Source of the DNA: Allocoleopsis franciscana PCC 7113
GTDB lineage: Bacteria > Cyanobacteriota > Cyanobacteriia > Cyanobacteriales > Coleofasciculaceae
Length of the DNA stretch: 64,000 nucleotides
Direction of reading: 5' to 3'
Assembly (NCBI RefSeq): GCF_000317515.1
Contig: NC_019739.1
Coordinates: forward strand, 82,046 to 146,045
The translations under genes were made by a program, and so were the position numbers. Positions 53,279 through 62,136 of the stretch are shown here, piece after piece (position 1 is the first letter of the stretch; each line of letters begins with the position of its first letter). Under the pieces are notes generated by a model. That model saw only the letters and a list, made by a program, of their open reading frames with translations, was not told the origin of the DNA and searched no databases.

Positions 53279-53438
53279 CATTCTCTCCTCCTTTCCCCCT
53301 AATTGTTACAGTAGTTTTCGCTTGGGTAAGCCACACTCCTCTGGATGGCAAGGTTGGTAAGAGCGATACACATAGGATGAGAGGAGAGGTACACTCGATA
53401 GATTGGCAGCGATTGCGCGTTAGCGTTTGTGTAGCATG

Positions 53439-53476
53439 GTGCGCTAGCAGCTCTCGCGAAACGAAGTCTAGCGCAC
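53439..53476. repeat. Inverted repeat in a repeat-rich noncoding patch
   Basis: GTGCGCTAG (53439-53447) pairs with CTAGCGCAC (53468-53476). The surrounding 53380-53505 contains further CTCTCGC and GAGCTGC copies, as in dispersed palindromic repeats of cyanobacteria. An open frame through it is not a real gene. Confidence 0.5.
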
Positions 53477-53501
53477 CAGCTCTCGCTGAGCTGCCTATCG
53501 T

Positions 53502-53740
53502 TTAGGAATCAGTAAACCAATTTTCTAGCTGAATATCTTGGAAATCAGCGTAGTCTGCCTGATTGTTCGTCACCAGAATCAGATTGTTAACAACCGCGAT
53601 CGCCGCAATCTGTCCGTCAACATAAGATCTCGAAACCATGAAAGCAGAAACCTTTGGTGGATGAGAGCGATTAATTTTCCAGATGGATAGGATAGGACGT
53701 ATGATGATATACACCAGAAGTGAACTCGTATCGGCACCAA
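53502..53740 (-). pseudogene. Remnant of a PIN-domain (VapC-like) toxin
   Basis: The last 45 residues (VDGQIAAIAVVNNLILVTNNQADY, DIQLENWF) match the C-terminal part of VapC PIN nucleases. Upstream, LYLGADTSS may be a worn N-terminal strand with the metal-binding Asp, but the central acidic residues and 60 or more residues are missing. No antitoxin gene is adjacent. Probably inactive. Confidence 0.5.
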
Positions 53741-53907
53741 GGTAAAGGCTGTACCACAGTCATCATTCAAAAGCGGGACGTGTCTTTTAAGAAATTCCTT
53801 ATAGAAAGTATTTTTGAGCCGGATATGGTAGTCATCCCAATGAAGCTATAGAAAATCATTAACCTTACCCCTTCTACGATGGAACTCTTTTTTGCAGAGG
53901 TTTTGCA

Positions 53908-55797
53908 ATGCTTAGCAAGCACTGGAAATTTCAAGCAGCTATATTGACGATCTTAGGTGTGCTGTTTGCTATAACTTTACCTCTGTTAACCAATATCAAA
54001 GCACTTTCTCAAACTCCATCAGTTCCGTTACCTATTGCTCAATGCACTGATGTAGAGATTCAACAGCATATCGAGCAACTAGGCAATGGTGAGCCTTCTG
54101 CTTTTGAGGGGCTAGTATCGTGTAAATCGAAAGCTGTGCCTGCTCTCATCAAAGCTCTCAAAAATCAGGATAAAGACGCTCGTCTTATTATAATTTCTGT
54201 GCTGGGGCAAATTGGTTCACAAGCAGCACCAGCAATACCTTCTTTAACTGAATTCCTAAAGGATGAGAGTAGTGATGTTCGTATCATTACTGTTCAGACT
54301 TTAGGAAAAATAGGTAAAGACGCAGTTCCGGCTCTAATTACTGCTCTTAAAAGAGAAGATGGATATGCTAGTCCTGTTCCTTCTTCCGATGCCATAGATG
54401 TTCTAGGGGAAATAGGCAAAGATGCAGTTCCCGCACTAATTGCCGCTCTCAAAGATGAAGATTGGGGTATTGGTAACGGTGCTGTTAGTGCTTTGGGGAA
54501 AATAGGTAAAGATGCAGTTCCTGCGCTATTTACTGCTCTCAAAGATGAAAATAGCATCACCCGCTCTAGAGCAGCTAGTGCTTTAGCAGAAATTGGTGTA
54601 GAAGTAATTCCTGACTTGATACAAGCTCTTGAAGATAACGATAGTAAAGTCCGCTCTGGAGCGGCTGATGCTCTTGGGGATATAGGCTTCGAGGCGAAAG
54701 CTGCTGTTCCCGCTTTGATGACGGCTTTTCAAGACACAGATAGTAAGGTACGCTCCTCAGCAGCTTATGCGTTAGTCCAAATTGGCATCGAACCCAAATT
54801 TGCTGTTTCTGTGTTGAGGACAGTTATTCATGATCAAGTCGCACCCAAAAAATCTGCTTTTCCTGTTATTGTTCGCGTTTCCCCTCAAAACTTACGCGAA
54901 TTTACCAATAACAATACTCGTGAGACTCCAGAGCGAGCGTGGACAAAAGGTATAGTACGCTCTTGGGCTATTCTGGCTCTAGCAGACACTGGTGTAGAAG
55001 CAATCCCTGACTTAATTCAAGCTCTCAACGATAGAGAGCCTTTTGCTTTTTTTCACAGTGAAGAGCGTGCTTTAAGAAAAATAGGTAAAGATGCTGTTCC
55101 AGCTCTAATTGCTGATCTTCAATCTCAAGAGAGCCGTACCCGCTCCAGGGCAGCTTATGCATTAATGCAAATAGGTAAAGATGCCCAATCTGCTGTTCCA
55201 GCTCTAATTACTGCTCTCCAAGATGAAAATAGTGATGTTCGTTTCAGCGCAGCTATTGCCATATTCAAAATTGGCGGCAACCCAAAGGACGTAATTCCAG
55301 AGTTGATTCCTGCTATAAAATATGAGCATATTGGTGGCTACTTATGTGGACCTAACTCTGTCCTTGCTCATGAAGCTTTAGTAGAAATTGGTAAAGACGT
55401 AGTTCCAGTGTTAATTGCTGCCTTAAATGATAAGTATGTAGGTTTTAAATATGGTGCTGTGGTAGCTCTAGGAGAAATAGGTGCAGATGCAAAAGATGCT
55501 GTGCCTGAACTGACTAAAATTTTCTTAGATCGAAATGAAGATATATGGATGCGCGATGAAGCCATAAAATCACTAAAAAAAATCAACTCAAGTGAAGCTA
55601 TTTCAATTGTGGAGAGATATAGAAAAACAACTGACGAAATATCGCATTGGGTAGCACAACATCCTAATCTGGGCATATGTGTCCAAGATCCTGCACCTCC
55701 AGTAAGGGAAGCAACAACCGCCTACGTGAGTGCCAGACCCCCTGCAATATGCCGAATCCGAGCAATACGGGCTGTACTAAGATGGAAATGCCCCTAG
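53908..55797 (+). CDS. Secreted or anchored HEAT-repeat protein
   Basis: 629 residues, AGAGG 7 bases before the ATG. Residues 1-34 form a signal peptide or anchor (AILTILGVLFAITLPLL). Then about 15 HEAT-like repeats with the recurrent cores IGKDAVPALI and ALKDEDS. The last 40 residues (CVQDPAPP, then Arg-rich and ending RWKCP) are unlike the repeats. HEAT solenoids bind proteins; the PBS-lyase-type consensus is common in cyanobacteria. It lies 18 bp before the membrane pentapeptide gene and is probably co-transcribed with it. Confidence 0.72.
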   Translation: MLSKHWKFQAAILTILGVLFAITLPLLTNIKALSQTPSVPLPIAQCTDVEIQQHIEQLGNGEPSAFEGLVSCKSKAVPALIKALKNQDKDARLIIISVLGQIGSQAAPAIPSLTEFLKDESSDVRIITVQTLGKIGKDAVPALITALKREDGYASPVPSSDAIDVLGEIGKDAVPALIAALKDEDWGIGNGAVSALGKIGKDAVPALFTALKDENSITRSRAASALAEIGVEVIPDLIQALEDNDSKVRSGAADALGDIGFEAKAAVPALMTAFQDTDSKVRSSAAYALVQIGIEPKFAVSVLRTVIHDQVAPKKSAFPVIVRVSPQNLREFTNNNTRETPERAWTKGIVRSWAILALADTGVEAIPDLIQALNDREPFAFFHSEERALRKIGKDAVPALIADLQSQESRTRSRAAYALMQIGKDAQSAVPALITALQDENSDVRFSAAIAIFKIGGNPKDVIPELIPAIKYEHIGGYLCGPNSVLAHEALVEIGKDVVPVLIAALNDKYVGFKYGAVVALGEIGADAKDAVPELTKIFLDRNEDIWMRDEAIKSLKKINSSEAISIVERYRKTTDEISHWVAQHPNLGICVQDPAPPVREATTAYVSARPPAICRIRAIRAVLRWKCP

Positions 55798-55815
55798 TTG
55801 GACGGATGAACAGTA

Positions 55816-58008
55816 ATGGCATACGAATTTCACGGTGCTAATTTACGGGGTGCGGATTTTAGAGGAAAGAACTTGGCGGGGGCTGACTTTAGCTATGCCA
55901 ACATCCGAGGCGCAGACTTCAGTAATGCTATTCTCGTCGGTGCTAACTTCAGCTATGCCAAAGCTGGTTTACCAACATCCAAGACTATTTACCTAATTGT
56001 CTTATCACTCATTCTTTCATTATTCGCCGGATTAATTTCTGCTTATGCTGGTGCTATTGTTGGTGACTTATTAAGTAATGACATCTATGGACATTCCTTT
56101 TTTGGATTTGTCGCTTTAATCACTTTAGTAATATTTTTGATTGTTATTTTCTGGCAAGGCTTAGGAGCAACACTGGCAATCGTAGCTGAAGCAGTAGCAG
56201 CTTGCTTAATTGCGGCAATTGCATTTTTTCCAGAAAATCAAGCTGGACACAATCTTTCAGTTGGCTCAATCTTGACGGCAGTTACTTTAGCCGGGACTAT
56301 GGCTGGGGTTGGTCATATGGCTGTAGCTGTAGCTGTAGAGAGAATCCTGGCTCTACCTGGGGCTAGAGCTTTAATCCTATTCATCGCATTGATGGGTGCT
56401 GTGCTGGGAACTCTGTTTGGAGTCAAAGCCGAGGAATCCACACCTCTTGAAAATGTGTTTGTTGCTTTCTTGGTAACTGTATTTGTTGCCTTAGTCGCGA
56501 TCGCATCGGGTATCTATGTTGGCTGGCAAGCTGTAACTGGAAACAGAAAATATAAGATAATTTATTCACTTGCGATCGCCATTGTTGCCAAAGGAGGAAC
56601 CAGCTTTCGGGGTGCGAACTTAACTGATGCCGACTTTACCCAAGCAACCCTCAAAAGCGTAGACTTCAGAAACGCGACTCTCACCCGCACTTGTTGGTTT
56701 CAAGCCCAAAATATTGATCGCGCTCGCGGAGAAGGCACATATCTAGAAGATGCAAGGGTGCGGCAGTTAGCGATTACAAAAGATGGTCAAATTCAAACCT
56801 TTGCTTACCTCAGTCTACGCGATTTAAACCTTAAAGATGCCAACTTGCAATCTGCTAGCTTCATCAGTACAGATTTGAGTGAAGCCACGTTGCAAAATGC
56901 CAATTTAAAAGGGGCAAAGCTTGTCCAAACCCAGCTCTATCAAGCTACCCTAATAGAAGCTTGCTTAACGGGAGCTTGCATTGAAAACTGGGGAATTTCA
57001 ACCGATACTCGACTAGATGGGGTAAAGTGCGAGTATGTCTATATGCGACTGCCAACAGAAGACGATCCAGACCCTTGGCGTAAACCGGACAAGCGAAACG
57101 AAACGTTCAAAGAAGGAGACTTTGCTGACTTTATTACCCCCATTATTAAAACCCTTGACCTTTATCAAACTCAAGATGTTGATATGCGTCAGATCGCCAA
57201 GAGGTTCAAAACGCTCGACCTATTTCACTATGATGGCATCGATCCAACGGCTGCTGCGATCGCAGTCACTCAGTTAGCCGTAAATCACCCAGAAGCCGAG
57301 TTAGAAGTTGTAGCGTTAGAGGGACGAGGTCAAGAAAAGATTCGACTTCAAGCTATAGTTGCAAGTGATGCGAATCGCTCTGAACTGTACACGGAGTATT
57401 TTGAAAAATACACTGAGATTAAATCTTTATCTTATTCTGACCTTCAAGCACTCTTGCTCGGAATAAAAGAAAAAGATGAACGGATTCAGAGTTTAGAAAA
57501 ATTATTAGAAAATGCTATACAGCAGCCTAAGTTTTATGTAGAGACGTATCAAAATCAAGGAGAATTTGCCATGTCACAAAGTAAAGGAAACATCAACATC
57601 AGTGGTACACAGGGGAATGTCAGTGGTGTTGCCGCCGCAGGTGAAGATTTATCCATGACAGGAGTCGCGATGGGTGAGATTAGCGGCAATGTCACTAATA
57701 CTATCAAACAGTTGCCTGACTCTACTGAACCAGACAAACCGGGCATTAAGAAACTGCTTACAGAACTTCAATCTGCCATTGAAGCTGATACTAACCTCAG
57801 TGATGAGGACAAAGCCGAAGCCTTGGAGCAGGTAAAAGCCATTGCCGAAGCGGGTCAAAAGCCGGAAGATGGAGCTATGCAGAAAATGGCAAAAAATGCA
57901 ATGAAGTTTCTAAAAGGAACAATTGCAGACTTGCCATCCACAGTGGAGCTTGTTCAAACTTGCGGCAAGCTGTTACCTCTCATCACTAAGTTTTTCGGCT
58001 TGCCATAA
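55816..58008 (+). CDS. Membrane pentapeptide-repeat protein, relative of the 21.4-kb gene
   Basis: 730 residues. A short pentapeptide run at 5-50 (ANLRGADFRG, ANIRGADFS) precedes about six membrane segments (60-255), a second pentapeptide block (260-400), CIENWGISTDTRLDGVKCEYVY, and a conserved mixed domain. The C-terminus has a Gly/Asn/Ser-rich stretch (NISGTQGNVSGV, MGEISGNVTNT) and a helical tail of 110 residues. The layout equals that of the 705-residue protein at 21.4 kb, but the terminal motif differs. It may be a membrane receptor or target with the HEAT protein. Its 3' end overlaps the DUF192 gene by 36 bp. Confidence 0.72.
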   Translation: MAYEFHGANLRGADFRGKNLAGADFSYANIRGADFSNAILVGANFSYAKAGLPTSKTIYLIVLSLILSLFAGLISAYAGAIVGDLLSNDIYGHSFFGFVALITLVIFLIVIFWQGLGATLAIVAEAVAACLIAAIAFFPENQAGHNLSVGSILTAVTLAGTMAGVGHMAVAVAVERILALPGARALILFIALMGAVLGTLFGVKAEESTPLENVFVAFLVTVFVALVAIASGIYVGWQAVTGNRKYKIIYSLAIAIVAKGGTSFRGANLTDADFTQATLKSVDFRNATLTRTCWFQAQNIDRARGEGTYLEDARVRQLAITKDGQIQTFAYLSLRDLNLKDANLQSASFISTDLSEATLQNANLKGAKLVQTQLYQATLIEACLTGACIENWGISTDTRLDGVKCEYVYMRLPTEDDPDPWRKPDKRNETFKEGDFADFITPIIKTLDLYQTQDVDMRQIAKRFKTLDLFHYDGIDPTAAAIAVTQLAVNHPEAELEVVALEGRGQEKIRLQAIVASDANRSELYTEYFEKYTEIKSLSYSDLQALLLGIKEKDERIQSLEKLLENAIQQPKFYVETYQNQGEFAMSQSKGNINISGTQGNVSGVAAAGEDLSMTGVAMGEISGNVTNTIKQLPDSTEPDKPGIKKLLTELQSAIEADTNLSDEDKAEALEQVKAIAEAGQKPEDGAMQKMAKNAMKFLKGTIADLPSTVELVQTCGKLLPLITKFFGLP

Positions 58009-58698
58009 GTTAGCAGGGGTGTTGGCGATTCCTTCCCTCTGTGCGACTAGAGTGCGATCACCCAACGCCGTAGCGATTGAGTTAATAAAGGAAACCCAAC
58101 ATCTACTTTTGTCAAACACGCTTGCTTGTGAACAGATAGCAGGAGCAATCACAGGTAAGATTCTGACCTGCACTCCTTGCTTCAACTTCAGCTTTTTGAT
58201 TGTGCCTGCGGGCAATTCAACGACACGATCGACCACTACCTCTGACTTATAGAGAGGACAGGTGTTCGTTTGACAAGGAGGCAAGGATGGTGCGACCGTT
58301 ACCACACGTCCTTGGTACAAAGAAACGACATCCAAAGGCATAAACATATTCTTCATCCAAACCGTTACCGGACGGGGTGGGTTGACAGGAAATAACATTC
58401 CCTTGTCAGGAGGCAAAGAATGCCGATAGCTCAGTCCTTTGGTTTGTTGTTCCGATGTCGTGGCAACCTCTAAATTAATAGTTTGTCCGCTCACAACCAA
58501 ACGCGCCCCCAATGGCAAAACTTGAGGCTGTCGAGAATAGAGTGTAATAGCAACAGATACAACAGAAAGCCCAAATAAACTGATTCCTATAGCCCAACCC
58601 AACCTATCCAACCAGACACTTACTCTCCCCAAACTAAGCGGATTGATTCGCGTTTGACGTGAGGGTTTCTCCCCAGAATGACTGAATGGGTGGTGCAT
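57973..58698 (-). CDS. Membrane-anchored DUF192 protein
   Basis: 241 residues from ATG 58698 (longer frame starts upstream). It overlaps the end of the AAA+ gene by 65 bp. One membrane segment at about 34-54; DUF192 core: LEVATTSEQQTKGLSYRHSLPPDKGMLF and VTVWMKNMFMPLDVV. The function of DUF192 is unknown; most copies are exported small proteins. The C-terminal 60 residues are an extension with two cysteines. Last gene of the transfer operon. Confidence 0.78.
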   Translation of the reverse strand: MHHPFSHSGEKPSRQTRINPLSLGRVSVWLDRLGWAIGISLFGLSVVSVAITLYSRQPQVLPLGARLVVSGQTINLEVATTSEQQTKGLSYRHSLPPDKGMLFPVNPPRPVTVWMKNMFMPLDVVSLYQGRVVTVAPSLPPCQTNTCPLYKSEVVVDRVVELPAGTIKKLKLKQGVQVRILPVIAPAICSQASVFDKSRCWVSFINSIATALGDRTLVAQREGIANTPANLWQAEKLSDER

Positions 58699-60292
58699 AA
58701 ATAGATTGGTCCTCGCTGCTAGAAGGTTGAGCCACATAACGCGCCTCATTCTCAATCGCTATAACTCGGTCGGGGTCACGCACATAAAGAGGAGTAATCG
58801 CTTCCCGTTCCTCCAACAACTCCTGCAACCCAAGAAGACTGCGCTGTCCCTTGTAGAAAACTTTTCTTGCTGCTTTCTCCACAATCCGAGCTAATTCTGC
58901 ACCCGTACAATTAACAGTTTTTCCCAGTAGAATCTTCCATTCTTGTTGCGTTAGCGGACCATCCCCATCCTTGTAGCGCTCATCAAACCGTGAAGCGTGC
59001 AACTGAAGAATTTGCTTGCGTTCAATTGCTGTTGGAAATCCCACATAAAAAATTTCGTCAAAACGCCCAACGCGAGTTAGTTCTGGAGGGAGAGATTTAA
59101 GACGGTTTAATGTGGCAATGACAAACGTTGCTGACTGCTTTTCCTGTAACCAAGTCAGCAATACCCCCAGCAACGCCCTAGAATTAACATCCTCTCCCCT
59201 ATCATTTGAAGCCGTAAACAACTTATCGAACTCGTCAAAATACACCACTGCTGGAACACAAGCTTCTACTCGAGCAATTAAACGCTTTAGATAGGCAGCA
59301 CCCCTACTACTAATCGCCCCAACATCCACACTAATTAGCGGAAAGCCTAACTCACGAGCGCTCACCTTCGCCGCCAATGTTTTCCCTGTCCCCGGTGGTC
59401 CTACAAGCAACCATCCTTTGGGCAGGGGGATATTGTGCTCTCTCGCCTCAGGAGAATAATCGGATTTCATCTCAAATAGCGCTGCTTTCAATCGATCCAA
59501 TCCTCCAAAATCTGGAACATTGGGCTGGTTTATGAACTCTAAGCCAACAGAGCGTAAACGCTCAACTTTGTAGTCTAATAAAATCGACAGTAAAGAAACA
59601 TTATGACCCTGATTTAGCTCTAAACCAAAGCGCAATCCAATTCGTATCTCTTCAAGACTTAAACCCGAAGCGGCTAGAGAAAGCGTTTTCAGGTCAGATT
59701 CCTTGTCTAAGTTGCTGTTTTTAGTTGGGAGTAAGGAAGGCAAAAATTCCTTGAGAAACTTACTGATAACCTGCATAGAAGGAAGCGGATTCCATACTTC
59801 AGGGATTAGCCCAGCCAGCCGACTAGGTAACTCCACCTCTTCTGTACCGAGAAGCAGTAAATATTTACGCACAGAACTAGATTTGAACTCATCAAAAATG
59901 TTGATAAGTTGAGAACTAATTTGTGTGGCTCGTTCGCGAGATATACTATCAGCCGTTGGGGAGATACTACATAACGACTGTAAGTTCTCTAGCACAAATA
60001 CACCTTCATGAGGACAATCTATTAAAAAGTCAAGAATGCTCAGACAGTCATGACCGGATAGGTCAAACCCATCACATACAGAATTGAATTGAAGGCAACA
60101 TGTACCATTTAATTGTTGGACTTGCTTGAACTTTCTCTGACCCAAATTCCACAGATAAACCGGAAGATTTAGAGGCGCAGCAAAATTACTTTCAATCCAT
60201 GAAAGCGTGGACATACGCTCAATTAGTTGTGTTTGGATGGAAACCACTGGCGACCAAGAATCAACTAACGATTTAAGTTCTTGCAACTTCAT
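58634..60292 (-). CDS. AAA+ ATPase, Ycf46-like
   Basis: 552 residues from ATG 60292 with AAGG upstream (a GTG at 60307 is possible). The N-terminal 260 residues form a degenerate nucleotide-binding-like domain (GVFVLENLQSL, YLLLLGTE). The C-terminal AAA+ module has Walker A GPPGTGKT 298-305, Walker B VVYFDEFDK, sensor 1 IATLNR, and the arginine-finger region RVGRFDEIFYV. Ycf46-type ATPases in cyanobacteria are linked to carbon-uptake regulation; a plasmid copy between transfer genes more likely serves conjugation or protein remodelling (inference). Confidence 0.75.
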   Translation of the reverse strand: MKLQELKSLVDSWSPVVSIQTQLIERMSTLSWIESNFAAPLNLPVYLWNLGQRKFKQVQQLNGTCCLQFNSVCDGFDLSGHDCLSILDFLIDCPHEGVFVLENLQSLCSISPTADSISRERATQISSQLINIFDEFKSSSVRKYLLLLGTEEVELPSRLAGLIPEVWNPLPSMQVISKFLKEFLPSLLPTKNSNLDKESDLKTLSLAASGLSLEEIRIGLRFGLELNQGHNVSLLSILLDYKVERLRSVGLEFINQPNVPDFGGLDRLKAALFEMKSDYSPEAREHNIPLPKGWLLVGPPGTGKTLAAKVSARELGFPLISVDVGAISSRGAAYLKRLIARVEACVPAVVYFDEFDKLFTASNDRGEDVNSRALLGVLLTWLQEKQSATFVIATLNRLKSLPPELTRVGRFDEIFYVGFPTAIERKQILQLHASRFDERYKDGDGPLTQQEWKILLGKTVNCTGAELARIVEKAARKVFYKGQRSLLGLQELLEEREAITPLYVRDPDRVIAIENEARYVAQPSSSEDQSIYAPPIQSFWGETLTSNANQSA

Positions 60293-60307
60293 TGCCTTAC
60301 TTCTCAC

Positions 60308-61792
60308 TTAATTCCTTTCCCAAGCAAGCTGTTGAGTTCTCTGAGTCGGAACTGCTCTGTTATGCTGAACGGCAGAATTCAACGTGGGTAACATCTGCTC
60401 GAAATGGGCTAAATCGCGATCGCTCATTCTTACCCGCAATTGACCTCCAGCCTGAACCAATAGCGGCCCCCGACCGTCTTTTGCATCAATCCTCACCCGA
60501 CCATCTGGTGTTGCCAACCACCGATAAGAGAGCTTTCCATCCACCTGTACTTTTGAACCAGCACTCCTGGCATATTGACTTAATGCCTCAGTAACAGCCC
60601 TCACCCGCTTGAGGTAATCGGTTTCTTGAACTCCCGCAGGCGCTAAAGCACCACTGAGCGCCTCACCCCTGACTTGAGAAAGCTGGAGATGCCTGATATC
60701 CCGGTAGTGCGAAGCTTGCAATCTCACCGTGTCGCGCTCTACACGTACTCCCAAGAGTGGAGAGGACTGAAACTGCATTAAAGTCATCCCTGATTTATCC
60801 GTGAGAGTGTAAGAACGCCCCTCTCGCACGATTGTGTAGTCATCCGCCTGATAAACTCGCCCCCCATTTGAAACTTGAGAATGGAACAAAGTCTTCAAAG
60901 ATTGAGCAGCAGCATGTTCGCGACGTAGCGTCGAGAGTGATGTCATAGACTGAGTAACGAAAGCGCGAGTACGCTGCCACCAACTTGTCTGGGTGGGTTT
61001 TGCCAGCCGCTGTTGAATCAGGTTCTCAAGAGCCTGTGCCAATTCCTGTTGTTGCCCCTGAGGCTGAGTTTGAAGCTGCTGGATCTGTTGTTGTTGCCGT
61101 TGCAATTGAGCGCGTGTCTCATTCAATTCAAGGGTGAGCATCTGCTTGAGAGAGCTGTCTGGTAATTGGTCAACCGATGACCTCACCCGCTCCACGCCTC
61201 CCTCTTTTACCTTTGTTAGCTCTGGAGTTTGCCCTAGCTTTCGTCTTGATGGTTCATAGGAAGCTGCGTGTCTCAAGGAGGAGTCAAGAGCAGAAGTGGT
61301 TGAGTCAGATGCTGGTAAAGAACTCTCCCCCTGCATCCCCTGCATTCCTTGCTCCTCTATCCTGGGAATATCTGCTACCCCTACATCTGCGTTTCTCCCT
61401 GTCTCCGCATCCCTACGTCCGCTCTCAGTAACCCGCTCTTTTTCTAAAAATTCATTAATGATTACCTTGCCTGATTCATCAGTTTTTAGAACCACTTGTC
61501 CATCGACTTCAATTGTCTTGGAACAAGCCGAATCGACTACATTGCCTACACTGGTATGCCTTAATTCTTCAAGTTGCTCGATTAATTCAGGAGTTAATTC
61601 ATTACGAAACGTTTCTCCAATTCGACCGTAAACAACTCTCTTGCCATCAGTTACTCGAATATCCCTAGATTTATTCTCTTCACTGCGTTGAGGCTCTAGA
61701 TTGAGAAGCTCTTGCAACCACGCTTCAACCAAGCGCTGATAATGCGCTTGAAAAGTGGCAGCATCTCCTTGAGAAACAGTAAAGATTGACAT
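60308..61792 (-). CDS. Coiled-coil plasmid protein, paralogue of the gene at 23819-25216
   Basis: 494 residues; GGGAG precedes the ATG at 61792. IRVTDGKRVVYGRIGET near residue 45 matches its paralogue. The middle is a long Gln-rich coiled coil (LQRQQQQIQQLQ and onward), followed by a beta-rich C-terminal domain (YTLTDKSGMTLMQF, GKLSYRWLATPDGRVRIDAKDGRGPLLV). No membrane segment. It lies between the small paralogue and the AAA+ gene in the transfer operon. Function unknown. Confidence 0.62.
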   Translation of the reverse strand: MSIFTVSQGDAATFQAHYQRLVEAWLQELLNLEPQRSEENKSRDIRVTDGKRVVYGRIGETFRNELTPELIEQLEELRHTSVGNVVDSACSKTIEVDGQVVLKTDESGKVIINEFLEKERVTESGRRDAETGRNADVGVADIPRIEEQGMQGMQGESSLPASDSTTSALDSSLRHAASYEPSRRKLGQTPELTKVKEGGVERVRSSVDQLPDSSLKQMLTLELNETRAQLQRQQQQIQQLQTQPQGQQQELAQALENLIQQRLAKPTQTSWWQRTRAFVTQSMTSLSTLRREHAAAQSLKTLFHSQVSNGGRVYQADDYTIVREGRSYTLTDKSGMTLMQFQSSPLLGVRVERDTVRLQASHYRDIRHLQLSQVRGEALSGALAPAGVQETDYLKRVRAVTEALSQYARSAGSKVQVDGKLSYRWLATPDGRVRIDAKDGRGPLLVQAGGQLRVRMSDRDLAHFEQMLPTLNSAVQHNRAVPTQRTQQLAWERN

Positions 61793-61809
61793 GACACAAA
61801 AGCTCCCAT

Positions 61810-62124
61810 CTAAACGAGACTTTGCGTAGCCTCAGATTGGACTATCAAACTCAAACGATTGACCACAATCTCATCATCCACAAACAACAGCGCCAATTGG
61901 TCATCCAAACACCAAGCGATGAACTCCGAGGGCTGCTCTAAAAGTCTTTGAGTCTCATAAAGCACACCCCAAGCTTGTCCATACAGCAAACCTTGCTGAT
62001 CGAAAACCTCAATGACAGAAGCTGAATAATCTGATGCTAGAGGTGACGCATTGAGGGCGGATTGTACCCGACACGCCCAACTGGGATACTTAATCAAAAC
62101 TTCCTGAACTCGCTCACTATACAT
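61810..62124 (-). CDS. Small plasmid protein, paralogue of the gene at 25300-25674
   Basis: 104 residues from ATG 62124 (GGGGG 8 bases upstream; a GTG at 62130 is less likely). RVQEVLIKYPS and ALLFVDDEIVVNRL match the small gene of the partition operon. It starts 12 bp after the coupling-protein stop and ends 17 bp before the 494-residue gene, so all three are co-transcribed. Confidence 0.62.
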   Translation of the reverse strand: MYSERVQEVLIKYPSWACRVQSALNASPLASDYSASVIEVFDQQGLLYGQAWGVLYETQRLLEQPSEFIAWCLDDQLALLFVDDEIVVNRLSLIVQSEATQSLV

Positions 62125-62136
62125 AAGCACTACCCC

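Noticed and set aside
53275..53505. 76-codon frame after the 287-residue gene
   Set aside because: It runs through a repeat-rich palindromic patch and encodes low-complexity sequence.
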